Assembly: GCA_963678705.1 (NCBI GenBank)
Contig: OY783221.1
Coordinates: 5,146,001 to 5,210,000 of the forward strand
Source: Panorpa germanica
Lineage: Eukaryota > Arthropoda > Insecta > Mecoptera > Panorpidae
Direction of reading: 5' to 3'
DNA length: 64,000 nucleotides
Part shown: positions 10,785-21,500 of the stretch, one piece after another
Layout of the letters: each line of letters begins with the position of its first letter
How positions within the stretch are numbered: the stretch's first letter is position 1
Program-made: the position numbers and the translations under genes
The notes under the pieces: generated by a model
What the model was told of the DNA's origin: nothing
Databases searched by the model: none
What the model saw: the letters and a program-made list of their open reading frames with translations, nothing else

Positions 10785-11343
10785 GAGTTAGTTTAGTTTA
10801 TTTATTTATTATATTAATTGTGTGTGCCTTTCGCGAAAAGGAGAAAGGAGTATTATGAAAGGAATGGAATGGCGATCGCGGAGGCAGAGAGAAGACGAGA
10901 AGGAGGCGCAAGTGTGGAAGATGAGCTAAGGAGAAGGGACAAAGAGATACAGCAACAGGAAAGATGGGAAAGAATCGAGAAGAGCAATTACAACATAAGA
11001 TGTAAAAGGATTTGGGAGAGAGAGATACCACATTACTTAAGAGAAAAAGACACAAAAAACATGAGAAGGACTGCCAGATTTAGATTGGGAAACGAGGAGA
11101 AAGGAAACAGATACTGGGCAAATAGCGAGGAAAAAATGTGTAGAGTGTGCGGAACGCAGATTGAAACACTGTAGCACATTAAATTTTTGTCAGAGAAGAG
11201 TATTGTGCAGTTATTAAAGGGAGGCAGTGAAGGAAAGAGGTGGATGGCGGAAATAGAGAAAAGGAACAAAAACCATTACAATAAATGATAATCTCGTTAT
11301 CTGGTTTTCATGGGGAACATGAAGAGAGAGTTAGTTTAGTTTA
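10785..11343 (-). mobile_element. non-LTR retrotransposon insertion with inverted 5' part and 13-16 bp TSD
   Basis: A perfect 16-bp direct repeat, GAGTTAGTTTAGTTTA, flanks the insert (10785-10800 and 11328-11343). The left end (about 10801-10858) is the reverse complement of the family's 3' tail, as seen at 58905-58955 (GCACACAATTAATATAATA), so the insertion is on the minus strand. The remainder (about 10858-11330) is the upstream ORF end and 3' UTR in plus orientation. A 3' tail in one orientation joined to an inverted upstream segment, all between TSDs, is the arrangement expected from twin priming in non-LTR retrotransposition. The GAG of the repeat also matches the element at the right junction, consistent with primer microhomology. 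Confidence 0.75.
10858..11288 (+). pseudogene. C-terminal ORF fragment of the same non-LTR retrotransposon
   Basis: The open frame covers a charged, coiled-coil-like region (AEAERRREGGASVEDELRRR), then RWERIEKSNYN, a RFRLGNEEKGNRYW block and a Cys knuckle CRVCGTQIETL. A TAG at 11172-11174 interrupts it where the copy at 26.3 kb has GAG (Glu). Beyond it the frame continues through GKRWMAEIEKRN to a TGA at 11286. The C-x2-C-x8-H-x4-C knuckle and a short WMxExE tail are typical of the C-terminus of non-LTR reverse transcriptases, including ones I associate with hymenopteran genomes. The reverse transcriptase core is absent. In this copy the last cysteine region (ILSEKS-like) is also altered. Confidence 0.7.
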
Positions 11344-12421
11344 ATTTGTCGTATTTGATCAACTGTAGGCGTTAAAAATATGTTTAAAAATTGTCTTATG
11401 GAAAAGAGCATTGATGCTTGATTACTGTGACATATACACTGCATTTTCAAAGAATTGTTTAACAAATTCAGACCAAAATGTATCTTTAAAAAAATTAGTA
11501 ACGCATACGCATTAAATTTGTATTAAAATTAAGAACATTTTTAACAGTGTAGATATAATAAAAGTGTATCACACAGTCATTGGTGGTTTGCAAGTTTTTG
11601 ATGAGTGTTTTACGGCAAATATATGGACGAAATTGACATATGGCGGAAGTGATTTTTATTTCTTACTTATTACTCATACACATTTATAAAAATTGAAAAC
11701 AAGATAACATTATCAAAGTATCATTTTTAAGTAACGTGTTCCTTTTTATAATTTTCTTAGAAAGGAAAAGTCAATCTAATCTTTTCCTAAAAACAGATCA
11801 GTGTTTTTCTTTACATAAACATATTTTCATTTTACAAGGATGACAGGTAGGGGCGACAAGGGTGAGACAAGGGTGAGTGTGGTGTTGCTAAGGGTTAGAA
11901 GACACATCCTCATCGTTGACATAAACAACACAAATATAGCCACAGTTCCACGTATATTATAAAAGATTGCTAAGCTTAAAAATATCTAAAAGCATAAAGG
12001 TATCACAATATTCACTTTAACTTTGTTTTTGTTATATCCGTCAAAACATTCTGTAATACCCCTGGGGTTAATTTAATTCTATGGCACTATGATATTGTGA
12101 TAACATAATAGCGTGTTTCTGCTAGAATGTCACTAAGAATAGACACACACACACATACAGATACACATATATTCGGAAGTAACACAGAAATGAAAACGAA
12201 CGAAACCCTCTTTCTTTGAAACAGAATGGACTTGCCAAACCGATTTTGTTCTATTTTCTAAAACTCTTAGATAAAATCAATTCCGTAAAAATGCTGGCTT
12301 GCTTTAAAGCAGATATTTGGTGGGAATATAAAGAACATAAAATATATATAATATTAAAATAATATAGATATGTGTTGTAATGTGTTATATGTGCAACGTG
12401 CTATGTACTTTTAAATATATA
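11344..12421. other. AT-rich spacer
   Basis: No gene seen. A short duplicated GACAAGGGTGAG lies near 11857-11880. AC-rich microsatellite-like DNA (ACACACACAC) lies near 12143. Confidence 0.55.
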
Positions 12422-12423
12422 TA

Positions 12424-12592
12424 GTTCAAATTATGAGAGTTCGCCGGTACTCATGCTTAAAACAATGTCGTATAAATCTACGATACAATGAATAAACACT
12501 GGCTCATTTATTTTTTTAAAATGTTTATAAGATCGTGTAAGATACAGTTCTCTTTTAAGCATAAACTGCCGCCGAAATCTCGTGATTTGAAC
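12424..12592 (+). mobile_element. TA-flanked MITE (family E), copy 1
   Basis: The ends are inverted over about 40 bp: GTTCAAATTATGAGAGTTCG on the left and the complement of GTTCAAATCACGAGATTTCG on the right, with TA on both sides (12422-12423 and 12593-12594). TA duplication is the hallmark of Tc1/mariner-type insertion. Further copies lie at 46478-46687 and, partial, at 50861-50938. Confidence 0.8.
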
Positions 12593-12663
12593 TATTGTTA
12601 GTAAACTCTAACAAGATAAACAAGACACTCTGCTAGATAAACAAGTACATTTATATACTGTAA

Positions 12664-13063
12664 TGCCGGCTTCACAGCAGAGAGACAGTTTTGAAAACAG
12701 TTTTGTTGTTAAAAAACAAAACAAGTCATGTGTTGGTTTATTTTAAAATAGTTCTGTTTTTCGAAAACAGACTGTTCACACTGAACACAGGCTAGTTATA
12801 CCCATAAAATTTTTAAACATGATAAACAACAACTGACTAGCGCAAATATTAACAAAAAACAAAACTGCGTGTTCAAACCAAGCAGACTAAAAAACAACAA
12901 CAAACGAGTTTTACTTTGGTCTTACCGACTCTACATGGGAATGTGTTTTGTTTACTAAAACAGCAACAACAGACAAAAATGTTTTACTCTTTGGTGTTTT
13001 TCTTCAGAAAAATAAGATTTTGTTCGTGTTTTATTAAACTGTCTCTCTGGTGTGAAACCGGCA
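12664..13063 (+). mobile_element. TAA-flanked MITE, possibly PIF/Harbinger-type
   Basis: The inverted ends TGCCGGCTTCACAGCAGAGA and TGCCGGTTTCACACCAGAGA (complement) extend about 28 bp to GACAGTTT, and TAA lies on both sides (12661-12663 and 13064-13066). A 3-bp TWA duplication is characteristic of PIF/Harbinger elements. The 400-bp interior is rich in AAAACA/TGTTTT motifs in both orientations and has no ORF. It occurs once in this window. Confidence 0.75.
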
Positions 13064-13066
13064 TAA

Positions 13067-15094
13067 GGTACCAATATTAAGAAATGGATTTAACGAGAAA
13101 CATACTGTATCCTTATTTATGTATACCCTTTATACAGAAACATTTTACCTTACATACATGTAATATGTTATTTAAATAAAACCTAGTAATAATTAATCTA
13201 AAATTTTGAATGCTTTCGTGAAATTACCCAATGCTTAGTCATAATATTATTGTATGTATCTTCAAGATAAAGAACTAGTTACAAACTAAATACCTGCTCT
13301 GAATTTTGAGCCACCCTGTATATATATATAAAAGAATAAATATAAATAATACTTTCTCCAAATGACATGACAAGCTGTGTTCTTCTTAACATTATGACGC
13401 ATAACAGTGACTCCTTTTTATCTGATGATTTCGATATTTGTTGATTCTGTCATATTGTAAAAAAGAAATCCGTATGTTACATCTTTTATATATTAGGTTA
13501 GAAAGGGGGGAAGTAAATGATTTTCACAAGAATAAGGGCACAACGCAACAAAACCAACCCCAAACCTACAACCCCTTAATTCGATACTCAGTCGCAATCT
13601 GAATAAAGACTTCAATTTTATATTCAAAGACGTGATCTTGCTATTCGACTGTCGACTGCTTGCTCCTGGTTGCTACTGGATGCTGTGTACCAACGTTTGA
13701 AGCTTCTCCAGAGACCGGGGACGGATTCTTTTAAATTTCTACACCGAATCTTTGAAGATTGAATATTTATTTAGAACTCGTGGAGTTATTCAAATTTTAT
13801 GTTAAAGTATTTGGTGTCAGATGAGTATTTGCATTTGTATTTTACAGTATGTTCAAATTATTTTCAGTAGGTATTGATTATATGGAGGTTTATGTGAATG
13901 GAAACATTCTGCGTAGGTAATATTTCCCTCACTCTTACTTTTTGAAATCTGCACATCCTAGTCATTTGTCAAAATATTGCTGGAAGGGTAGTATATTAAA
14001 GTTCGGAAAGAAAATTGTATCTATTAAGTACAGTTTACCTACTACAAACTTAGCCAACATAAAACATAAACTCATGTATTATTTAACGTAATATTTACCG
14101 AACGTTAAGTATTGTTGTTTACCGAAGATTAACTTAAAAGACAATAAAAATCTTTAACTAATATATTAATTTAATATGTATTTTATAATCTTGAATAAGA
14201 AGCTTTATTAATATCAAAGAAAACGCAAATGTATGTCGAAAGATAACTTTTGTTATGTAACCATACATTATTTTAAGAAAGGTAAACTTACTGTAAATAA
14301 CCTTTCAATATTCGTTGCTTTCAATGTACCTATTTCATTGCTTTTAAACTGAGAAAGTAACATGAAATTAGTGAAACACCTTTAAAAACATAAAATTTAA
14401 TTAATGTTTTGGGTTTAGTAAGTAGTGAATAGTCTAATCAATGGAAAACAAATTATAAAAAAACCCAACCCGCATATAGTGTTTTATCGTATAAAAGAGA
14501 TAGAACATTATATAAATACACAATAAACAATTACTAAATGTTTATAATAGGAACCATAGAACTGACTTGCTCTGGTATTGACAGATATTGAGTATTTCAA
14601 TAACAATTTAATATACTTAATATAATATACTACATAATGTAATATCTCTAAAAGTTTTCTCAACAAATTTCCAAACAAAAGTTAGGTCAACTACTTTTCC
14701 AATTTATCTATATCTAACGTAACGTAACAATTCTGTCACATTGATGGTCTAGTCTCCCTGATGACGTGACACCATTATATTAAAAATAATTTGATTTTAC
14801 TTTGTTGAGTTCGTCTCTGTTTAACCCCATTTGAACCCCTGAGATTTGACGCATCAATCATACGCTGTGTCAGATCATGGCTCATAGTAGGAGATGCTTG
14901 CTGAGATATTTACAACTTAGGCTTATGAACGATTTCATTCTATACTCGTACTCATATATTGTATTTGTGTATATACCCTCGTGAATTGCTAAGCCAAATG
15001 TTACTATACAGTCAATTTTCTAAATTGCTATTTTAAGGGTAGATTTAGAAACAAATTAGTTTATAAATAAACATATAGAAGTATTTGTATGGGA
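13067..15094. other. AT-rich spacer with a solo Tc1/mariner-type end
   Basis: TTTTGAGCCACCCTGTA at 13304-13320, followed by TATATATA, resembles the TACAGGGTGxCxCAA terminus common to many insect mariner-like MITEs; the partner end was not found. No gene seen in the rest. Confidence 0.5.
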
Positions 15095-15100
15095 TTTATT
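15095..15100 (-). promoter_or_regulatory. candidate poly(A) signal AATAAA
   Basis: AATAAA on the minus strand, about 180 bp past the stop codon of the exon-like block ending at 15279. Such hexamers are common in AT-rich DNA, so it matters only in combination with that block. Confidence 0.3.
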
Positions 15101-15278
15101 GCGTATCTTTTCTAATTGGATTTGATTTAATGATTACCTATTTTCAAGACTAGTCCCACTTATGACTTGACAATAATGGAGCCTTGTTATGATATGAGAA
15201 TGTACGGTTTTTGATAGCGTACTTCTAAATGACTAGACTAAAGACTAGTTATATAACTTTTCGATGAAGAGTTAATTG

Positions 15279-15558
15279 TTACAAAATTGTCTCCATTCTG
15301 TAAAATTTCCAACCAACCCTGCCCACGCCTCGTGTGCGTCTAATAATTGAACGAACATTGCTTTCGAAGTGTAATTCGATCTCAGATAGCCGATTGGGTA
15401 GCGGTCTTCCGCCTTCTTTACCTTTAGATGCTCCTGTTTGATCTGACGAGAAAATTAATTGTATGATTTCGACGCCCACTGTGCCCACCTCTTCACCTCT
15501 GTTTAATATATCTTGATTTGTATTCAATTTCGTTGATGCATTGAAACTATCACCACTT
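15279..15558 (-). pseudogene. exon-like coding block B (last exon candidate), unrecognised protein
   Basis: On the minus strand a polypyrimidine-like tract and acceptor (TATTTTTCTATAG) at 15559 precede an uninterrupted frame that runs to a TAA at 15279. The peptide is not AT-biased filler: it contains NTNQDILNRGEEVGTVGVE, SSDQTGASKGKEGGRPLPNR and ELHFESNVRSIIRRTRGVGR. It has no recognised domain, signal peptide or membrane segment. It lies about 270 bp downstream of block A on the same strand. The exon A donor phase and the open frame of this block differ by one base, so either an indel has broken the gene or the join is wrong. It may be a host gene, a pseudogene or an old insertion; I cannot tell which. 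Confidence 0.4.
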
Positions 15559-15831
15559 CTATAGAAAAATAAAATTTTTCACCTAATTTTTCAAATTTCT
15601 CAATATGATGACCCAACTATTAAACTAAATGTAATAATTAATAGAATATATAAAAAAAAACAATTTATAAGATGAGTAACACTAAAATTTAGGTGTTACT
15701 ACGTTTTGTAATAAGTAATTCTCATACTACTAACCAACCTATTAAAAGTAAAAGGTTTTAGTGTTAAGGGCAAAGGGGTAGTCTGTAATCGAGGAGTCCC
15801 TTTTACGTTTTACCTCTTTCATCCCTTTTAC
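15559..15831 (-). other. candidate 273-bp intron between exon-like blocks A and B
   Basis: On the minus strand the stretch begins GTAAAA after CAAG and ends TTTTTCTATAG, matching GT-AG intron rules, and is much more AT-rich than the blocks on either side. The phase does not match between the blocks, so splicing is inferred only from signals and composition. Confidence 0.35.
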
Positions 15832-16090
15832 CTTGTAACTTATAAACAGTGACAGAACTGGAATGTGTCTTGTGCCTGATATATAACCACCACGCGTGAC
15901 CTGGCATTTGCGGATAGCCACAGAATCCAGCTTCTATATCAACCCCTTCAGCACCGCCTAACACTATTTCTATCCCTTTCTCTCTAATGTAAGTTAGAAT
16001 ATTATACATTTGCCAGGTCATAACATTTCCAGCGTGGAAGTATAGAAGTACTTTGCCATTGCCTTAGCCTTTATGTTTACTACTTTCCCC
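15832..16090 (-). pseudogene. exon-like coding block A, unrecognised protein
   Basis: The minus-strand frame includes MTWQMYNILTYIREKGIEIV, LGGAEGVDIEAGFCGYPQMP and GHAWWLYIRHKTHSSSVTVY and ends at a donor-like CAAG|GTAAAA. The composition (Trp, Cys, Gly, Pro, His) is unlike chance AT-rich frames. Upstream is a near-ideal branch point and acceptor (TACTAACCTTCTTTAG, to 16091). From that acceptor the open frame is offset by one from the main frame, which suggests a single-base loss around 16045-16055. I do not recognise the family. With block B it forms the strongest host-gene or pseudogene candidate in the window. Confidence 0.4.
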
Positions 16091-18170
16091 TAAAGAAGGT
16101 TAGTAATTTACTGCTCTATTAAAGATGGTTTTTAACTCTGAAGAATATTTCAAGGTTCAGATTTTTAATTACTTATACAGCATATATTACCCGTTCAAGA
16201 AAAATCGTAAATATTACATAAATTTAGCTAAAAGAGGAAGAGGCGTGAGTTCTTATTTGTCCACTTTGTTTTCTGTGTGCATTCCTTTTAATGATTGCTA
16301 ATAATATCATTATTTTACCTTAAGAATTAATTGGCTAACGTATTAGACAATGGTCCATTGAGCGATACATTTCTGCTGCACGTATATGGCGAAAAACTTC
16401 TAGTCCTAAAAGTTCGAGTTTATAAATAAAGTTAACAGTGTATTTGTGTAGTTGTTTCATCAAACGCCGCACCATGCTTGTCGCTAGTGTCGGTAGTATG
16501 GTAGTCTGCGACTACCATTGCAACACGGTTTCTTGACAATGTATATTAAATGACTTTTATGTTCTATGTGAATTCGTCACTAAAGCTGTACGTGATTCGT
16601 TTCCCTATTATTATCTACCAATTACGCAGAGCTACTCGTTGCTGAGGTAAACACACCCGCTCGGTTAGTTGTCGTAGTCGACGACATGATAATCAGGTGG
16701 AGACACAATGCAGCTAGAAGTTAACAGCATTAACTATAAGTAGTCTGGTTAAAAAAACAAAACAGACTGTGTCGTTTTCTTGTGCATTTTCCAAATATTG
16801 GTTTGGCTGCGGTCAATCACAGTACTCGGCTCGAAAGAGACACACAGGACATTGGTGGCTATCTCTCTCTTTGCTTATATTACAGTACTCAGCCTCTTGC
16901 GCACTTTATTCATATATCTCTATGCATGTACGTGCCTACCATTCATTGTACAGGCAATTGCTACTGAATATATGATAGATATTCTTTTCTATAAGAAAAA
17001 TGGAATAAATGCGGCTGTATTTTCTATGTGCAATGTACGATTAAATTAAAAACCTCATAAGGATCAAAGTTTAGTAGTAAAGACTACGATAAATATGCAT
17101 TATTTTCGACTACATAGGCTACATCCTTTTCTACACATCTTTCTGAAGAAAGAAGCTAAACACTATCATAAATGTTTACTTAAACAAAACCTGGTACTAT
17201 TTAATAGAAGAGTAATAATATCTAAAATGTTTTTCAGTTTTACTTAAAATAGTTTGCTTTTATGATTTAAAAGAAATAAAAATTTCAATAAGGAAATTTC
17301 AAATCTTTAAAAAGGTTTTCTTATGAATTTAATAATAGTAGCAATGAAATAGGTGACTGAACATCATATTCGGATAAAAAAATTGCTAAGAAGGATGAAA
17401 TACATCGAAGCGCATTAAAATTTATTTTCTGCAGTTGTACCTAGGTTTACATTAATCGTAAAGTTAACTGAAGCTTGATTCGGAACATAAATCAATGGAG
17501 TATGGCTTCCTAAAACCACTGTCCTATATACTGAAATACAACTAATTTTACACTCTTCACTCAATGTGAATTGCATCTAGAACAACTAATATCAGTTTAT
17601 ATATCTGTTGGCACTGAATTCAACACTAAGCAATAACTAAAAACAGTTTTAGTAAAATAACTAAACAACTCCCATTGGCTATCTTAATTTATTTGTATAT
17701 TAAGCAAATTTTAGATAATCAAATCAGTTTGTATGCTTTACGGAAGTTATCCCAACGGGATTTATTGAAATTGAGAAAGTTATTAACATGTTTCTATTCG
17801 CCACACATTTTCACATGTCAAATAATTTGATAAATGCTGTTGTTATGGAAGTATTTTATGTTTGTAAGGGGTTTACGTCAATATATTGACTCTCAGTTTG
17901 ATGGAACAACATACATATGAAAACTTGTTTTAAATTTCATTTCTCACGAACATTTTCAAGAGATGTTGTACAACTCATAAAATATTGATTACTAGTTTAT
18001 TTATGAATGATTAAAGCTTGTTAAACTATTAATTGAAACTAGTTTAAATTATCAATAGTAACAGGTGCATGAGTTTGTGCTTTGCTCGTACTCTATGTAC
18101 GTATAAATTTTAAACATGTCATAAATTTTCTATACGATATTCAACATGGGAGATTTTAACAATATATGTT
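16091..18170. other. spacer, partly balanced composition
   Basis: The stretch 16440-16960 is less AT-rich than its surroundings and has several overlapping short frames, none with a recognisable motif. A near-palindrome TGTCGTAGTCGACGACA lies near 16670. If blocks A and B belong to a gene, its upstream exons would be expected in this direction, but none was recognised. Confidence 0.45.
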
Positions 18171-18215
18171 CGCATTGGCGTCCACAGAAATTTTTTTGGG
18201 AGGTTATAAACAGTG
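18171..18215 (+). repeat. dispersed repeat fragment with CGTCC(A/G)CAGAAA core
   Basis: CGCATTGGCGTCCACAGAAA followed by TTTTTTTGGGAGG and TATAAAC resembles 37433-37473 (GAGCATTAGCGTCCGCAGAA, then GGCGAGGGTGATAAAC). The element type is unknown. Confidence 0.45.
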
Positions 18216-18401
18216 AAGACCATTAGCTATCTGTGGTCAGTCCGTCTCTGCTCAGAACCATAAATAAAGGTGTTAAGTTTTGTTATAAAAATATAGTTTT
18301 TGTACTGAATAATGTTTTTAATTGCTACTTTATCATATAAACAATATTATTATAAAGATTTGCAGAAGATGAACCGAGTATCAGGAGCGTACCGAAGGGG
18401 T

Positions 18402-18416
18402 GGGGGGGGGGGGGGG
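18402..18416. repeat. run of 15 G
   Basis: The homopolymer follows GAGCGTACCGAAGGGGT. It is striking in AT-rich DNA. Its length is also the kind of thing assemblies get wrong. Confidence 0.9.
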
Positions 18417-18589
18417 CAAAAACTGTAAACACAATATGAGTGTACATATGTCATGTATCTGGAAGGAATTATGAGGTCATGAGTACGATATAAATTATAT
18501 TATTCAATATTCTATATTCCAAATTCAACCTTTAGATGTTAACAACTTATTTATATAACTTTATTTTTCTTCTCACTATTTCATCTGGG

Positions 18590-18740
18590 TTCTTTCCACT
18601 CTTGCCTTCCAGATATTTCAGAATTGATCATTTCTTCTATATGTCCAAATCATTGTACTCTTTTCCTTTTAATTTCTGTTATAATTTCTGATATATTTCT
18701 ATATTTGTTACTATTTCAAATTCACTGTTTTTACATATTT
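18590..18740 (-). pseudogene. RTE-like non-LTR retrotransposon relic
   Basis: The minus strand encodes ISEIITEIKRKRVQ, then a stop in place of the expected Trp, then FGHIEEMINSEISG. The string KRLRWFGHVxRM is the signature just upstream of the C-terminus in RTE-like reverse transcriptases. The stop at the Trp codon (TGG to TGA) and the lack of flanking RT sequence mark a dead fragment. It belongs to the same general class as the relics at 5.9-6.2 kb and 56.4 kb. Confidence 0.55.
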
Positions 18741-19740
18741 CTTTTATTTTCTTTCCCAAATTTGCAAGAGATCACAAACGGTCTTCCTCCAAGTCCAAGC
18801 TATAACTTTATATATAAAAGCTTTTACTCTACAAATTATATAGGCAAGTCTAACTTGCCTTGATCAGATAAAAATGCGGCTATATAAACAATTGCTCTAT
18901 TAAACACCACTTCTTCATATTTAAAACAATTCACTCTGCGAATTAGCGTTGTAGCATTCTTAATTCATCATCTATGTTTTGCAGTAAACGTGCTTGAATC
19001 TCCTTAACTACAAGTACGAGTATATAAAATTTCTTCAATGTATGTCAAACATAATATTTTTTATTATTTTACTGGAGCAACATAATTCCTATATTTACAC
19101 AGTAATTCTTTAATAAATCATATTTATTTTTTTATAACAGTCCCAGTGATGATATTAAATCATAAAAACAAGTTGCTTTCATAAAAATAATAATTACGTA
19201 AATTTAGTATAAGTCTTGTTATTTTCGCATTCGTATTCTGCTGTGATTTATGGTCAGTTGTAGAAAACTCCGACATGGGAATAAACCCAGAAGCACTGAG
19301 ACGCGTTTTTATAGTTTGTGGTTTTGTTATTTTCAAGTCACTGATAGTAAATTGTATATATTTTAGGGCTTGATATAATTTTTTTTTTTAATTTATGTTT
19401 TCTGCCCTCAAGCTCTTTACAATACTAATCTTTTAACGACTACCTCTTGCAGTTTTAACGAATACTAAGTTTTTCTTTTCAAGTTTTCATTTACTTTTCC
19501 TTAAAAAACTTTCCGCTGGGTCGATTTCTCTCTGCATTGGAAAATAGATGTTTGCCAGTTAAATTACTGTAACATTGTTTACAAATTGGTTGTGTTTCCT
19601 TTTTGAACAAATATGTGCTAGTAATTCTATTGTGGCGTATTATAATTCGATATAAAATTACTTCTTACTTTCTGTTTAATACAATCAATCAGTGGTATTT
19701 GTTTTTCTGCTCTATTTGTTTAGTATTCATTATCTTATAA
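18741..19740. other. AT-rich spacer
   Basis: No gene or element end recognised. Confidence 0.6.
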
Positions 19741-19880
19741 TCTTCAGGCATATTACACTACTACGGAGCATTGGAGAATAATATGTTTTACAGTTAATGG
19801 GCTGTTTCATTTTTCACAGATTGGTTGATATTCTGTTTTTAGACTCTGGTTAAAATTTATCACTGGTATCGAACCCGAAA
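19700..19880 (-). pseudogene. 3' end relic of an I/Jockey/R1-type non-LTR retrotransposon
   Basis: The minus strand encodes PICEK, a stop, NSPLTVKHIILQCS, and after a frameshift NMPEDYKIMNTKQ. The PxC-(x)n-LTVxHIxLxC arrangement is the C-terminal zinc knuckle of I/Jockey/R1-like elements. The nucleotide sequence is clearly related to the plus-strand relic at 3063-3221 (shared CATATTATTC, CCAATGCTCC and TAATATGCCTGAAGA). Stops and a frameshift show it is inactive. Confidence 0.6.
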
Positions 19881-20518
19881 CGTTGACCGAACCATGAACA
19901 TACGCTGTAAAATTAGTATCTGAAGTAGGTCAATGTTAAATAAACGAAAAGAGACAAAAAATATCTAATTCTAATTCATGCATATGTGCTTCTATTTTTA
20001 AAATAGCATCTATATTTTTAGACGAAATATTTTTCTACTAAAATGAATTATTTTAATAATAAAAATATCGAGTATTATTAAACATGAGTTGTAATGTTTT
20101 TAAAAATTCATTTACAATCTGAGCATCTCTGCTTCAATTAGTTTATGCATCTCGTTTCGCAGTGCATTTCTGACGTTATATATTTAGTTCAGTTGAAATG
20201 GTTCTGCTCTCCTAAGCGGCTGATATCTAACACAAGATGACCATAATTATGTTCATGAGTCACTTCTTAAATGCAGTGACCGTGACTTTGTCCTTCCCGC
20301 CGAGTCTTGACTGCAATTATCTAACTAAACAACTCTATTTAATGTTCACATATTCTACTTAACATTTAATGCATCTTATCAACAAGTACAACTCACTTAC
20401 TGTTACTACTACTAACAAAGTCTCTTATTGTAATAACAGATAAAAGAGTTGTGTTTAATTGTTGAAATTGTTGGAGGCGCCGATCTTTCGTGTTCCATAA
20501 CAGTCTGCTACATTTATA

Positions 20519-20859
20519 CGAGGGTAATTTAATAATTCAGTGACTCTTAGAATTTCTCGTACAGCTCCCGTCGATTACCATCTATTAGTAGTACCCATGG
20601 CAGAAATTCATAAATTGGGCTACGAACTGCTACCCCATTCAGCATTTTCTGCTTTCCAAACCTGAAGAAGTGGCCGGGCAGTAAGATATTTGAGTCTTAT
20701 AAAGAGGTCACATTGAAATTACTGAAACGTCTTGAGAAAAAGTATTATTTGGAAGGAATAAAAAATGGAAAAAGTTGAGAAATAATGCGCTTTTTGGCAA
20801 AAAAAACTTTTATTGACCTTCTTTTAATAAAGAGTCACTGAATTATCAAACTACCTTCG
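20519..20859 (+). mobile_element. internally deleted mariner element (341 bp) with both ends
   Basis: Inverted ends of about 31 bp (CGAGGGTAATTTAATAATTC on the left, complement CGAAGGTAGTTTGATAATTC on the right, both continuing into CAGTGACTCTT) are flanked by TA (20517-20518 and 20860-20861). Inside are remnants of a mariner transposase C-terminus: LGYELLPHSAF, where mariner normally has HPPYSPDLAPSDYHLF, and RLEKKYYLEGIKNGKS near the end, matching the usual DKSYYLEGI segment. The first two catalytic aspartates and the third Asp region are deleted, and stops are present, so it can only have been a passenger. The mariner assignment is firm. Confidence 0.85.
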
Positions 20860-20861
20860 TA

Positions 20862-21417
20862 TAATACACTACCTGACCCCAGAGACGTTGAGATAATTCT
20901 ACTGAAAATAAACAACTGAATTAATTTTTCGTCACTATTAACTTGATTCACAATTTGACAATCAGCTGTCAAACGATATTGTTTTACTACAAAATCGTAG
21001 ACTACGAATCCCTTACCTTCTTAAATACTTTACGAAAAAGTATATCTTGTTATATGTACATTAAATATAGAAATGAGTTTAATAATTGAATTTAAAAAGG
21101 GAATTTAAATTTGAAATGAAGTTAAATTTACACACAAAAAACTATTATCCCGATTTTATAACCATTTGTTAATGTCAATATTTTCTGTTAGACTTTCTGG
21201 TGTATTTTAAACATAAACTTTTTATTTAGTGGAAACTTATGTATAACTTATTAAATATTTTATATTGCCCATAACTAGCGTGAAATAACTTTTGTATTCG
21301 TAAAATATATCGTGATACAAAAATTTCAATTCAAACATTTAAATCAAAGTCCAGCCAATACCTAGTTGTTTCTTTGATATATCTTTGTTTAACTAATATT
21401 TTTATAAATTTTTATTT
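20862..21417. other. AT-rich spacer
   Basis: No gene or repeat recognised. Confidence 0.6.
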
Positions 21418-21500
21418 AACCTTATACAACATCGGCGTATTTCCGATGCTGAGTGCGATCCCGACGACCTCCTACGACTGTCTACATATATGTGTATCTA
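21418..21500 (-). repeat. SINE 3'-part fragment
   Basis: The minus strand reads GTAGGAGGTCGTCGGGATCG, then GCATCGGAAATACGCCGATG. The GTAGGAG...ATCGGAAATA.GCC block recurs at 36.1 kb (plus), 22.4 kb (minus) and, more weakly, 23.8 kb (minus), where it lies downstream of tRNA-like box A/B sequences. Confidence 0.5.
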
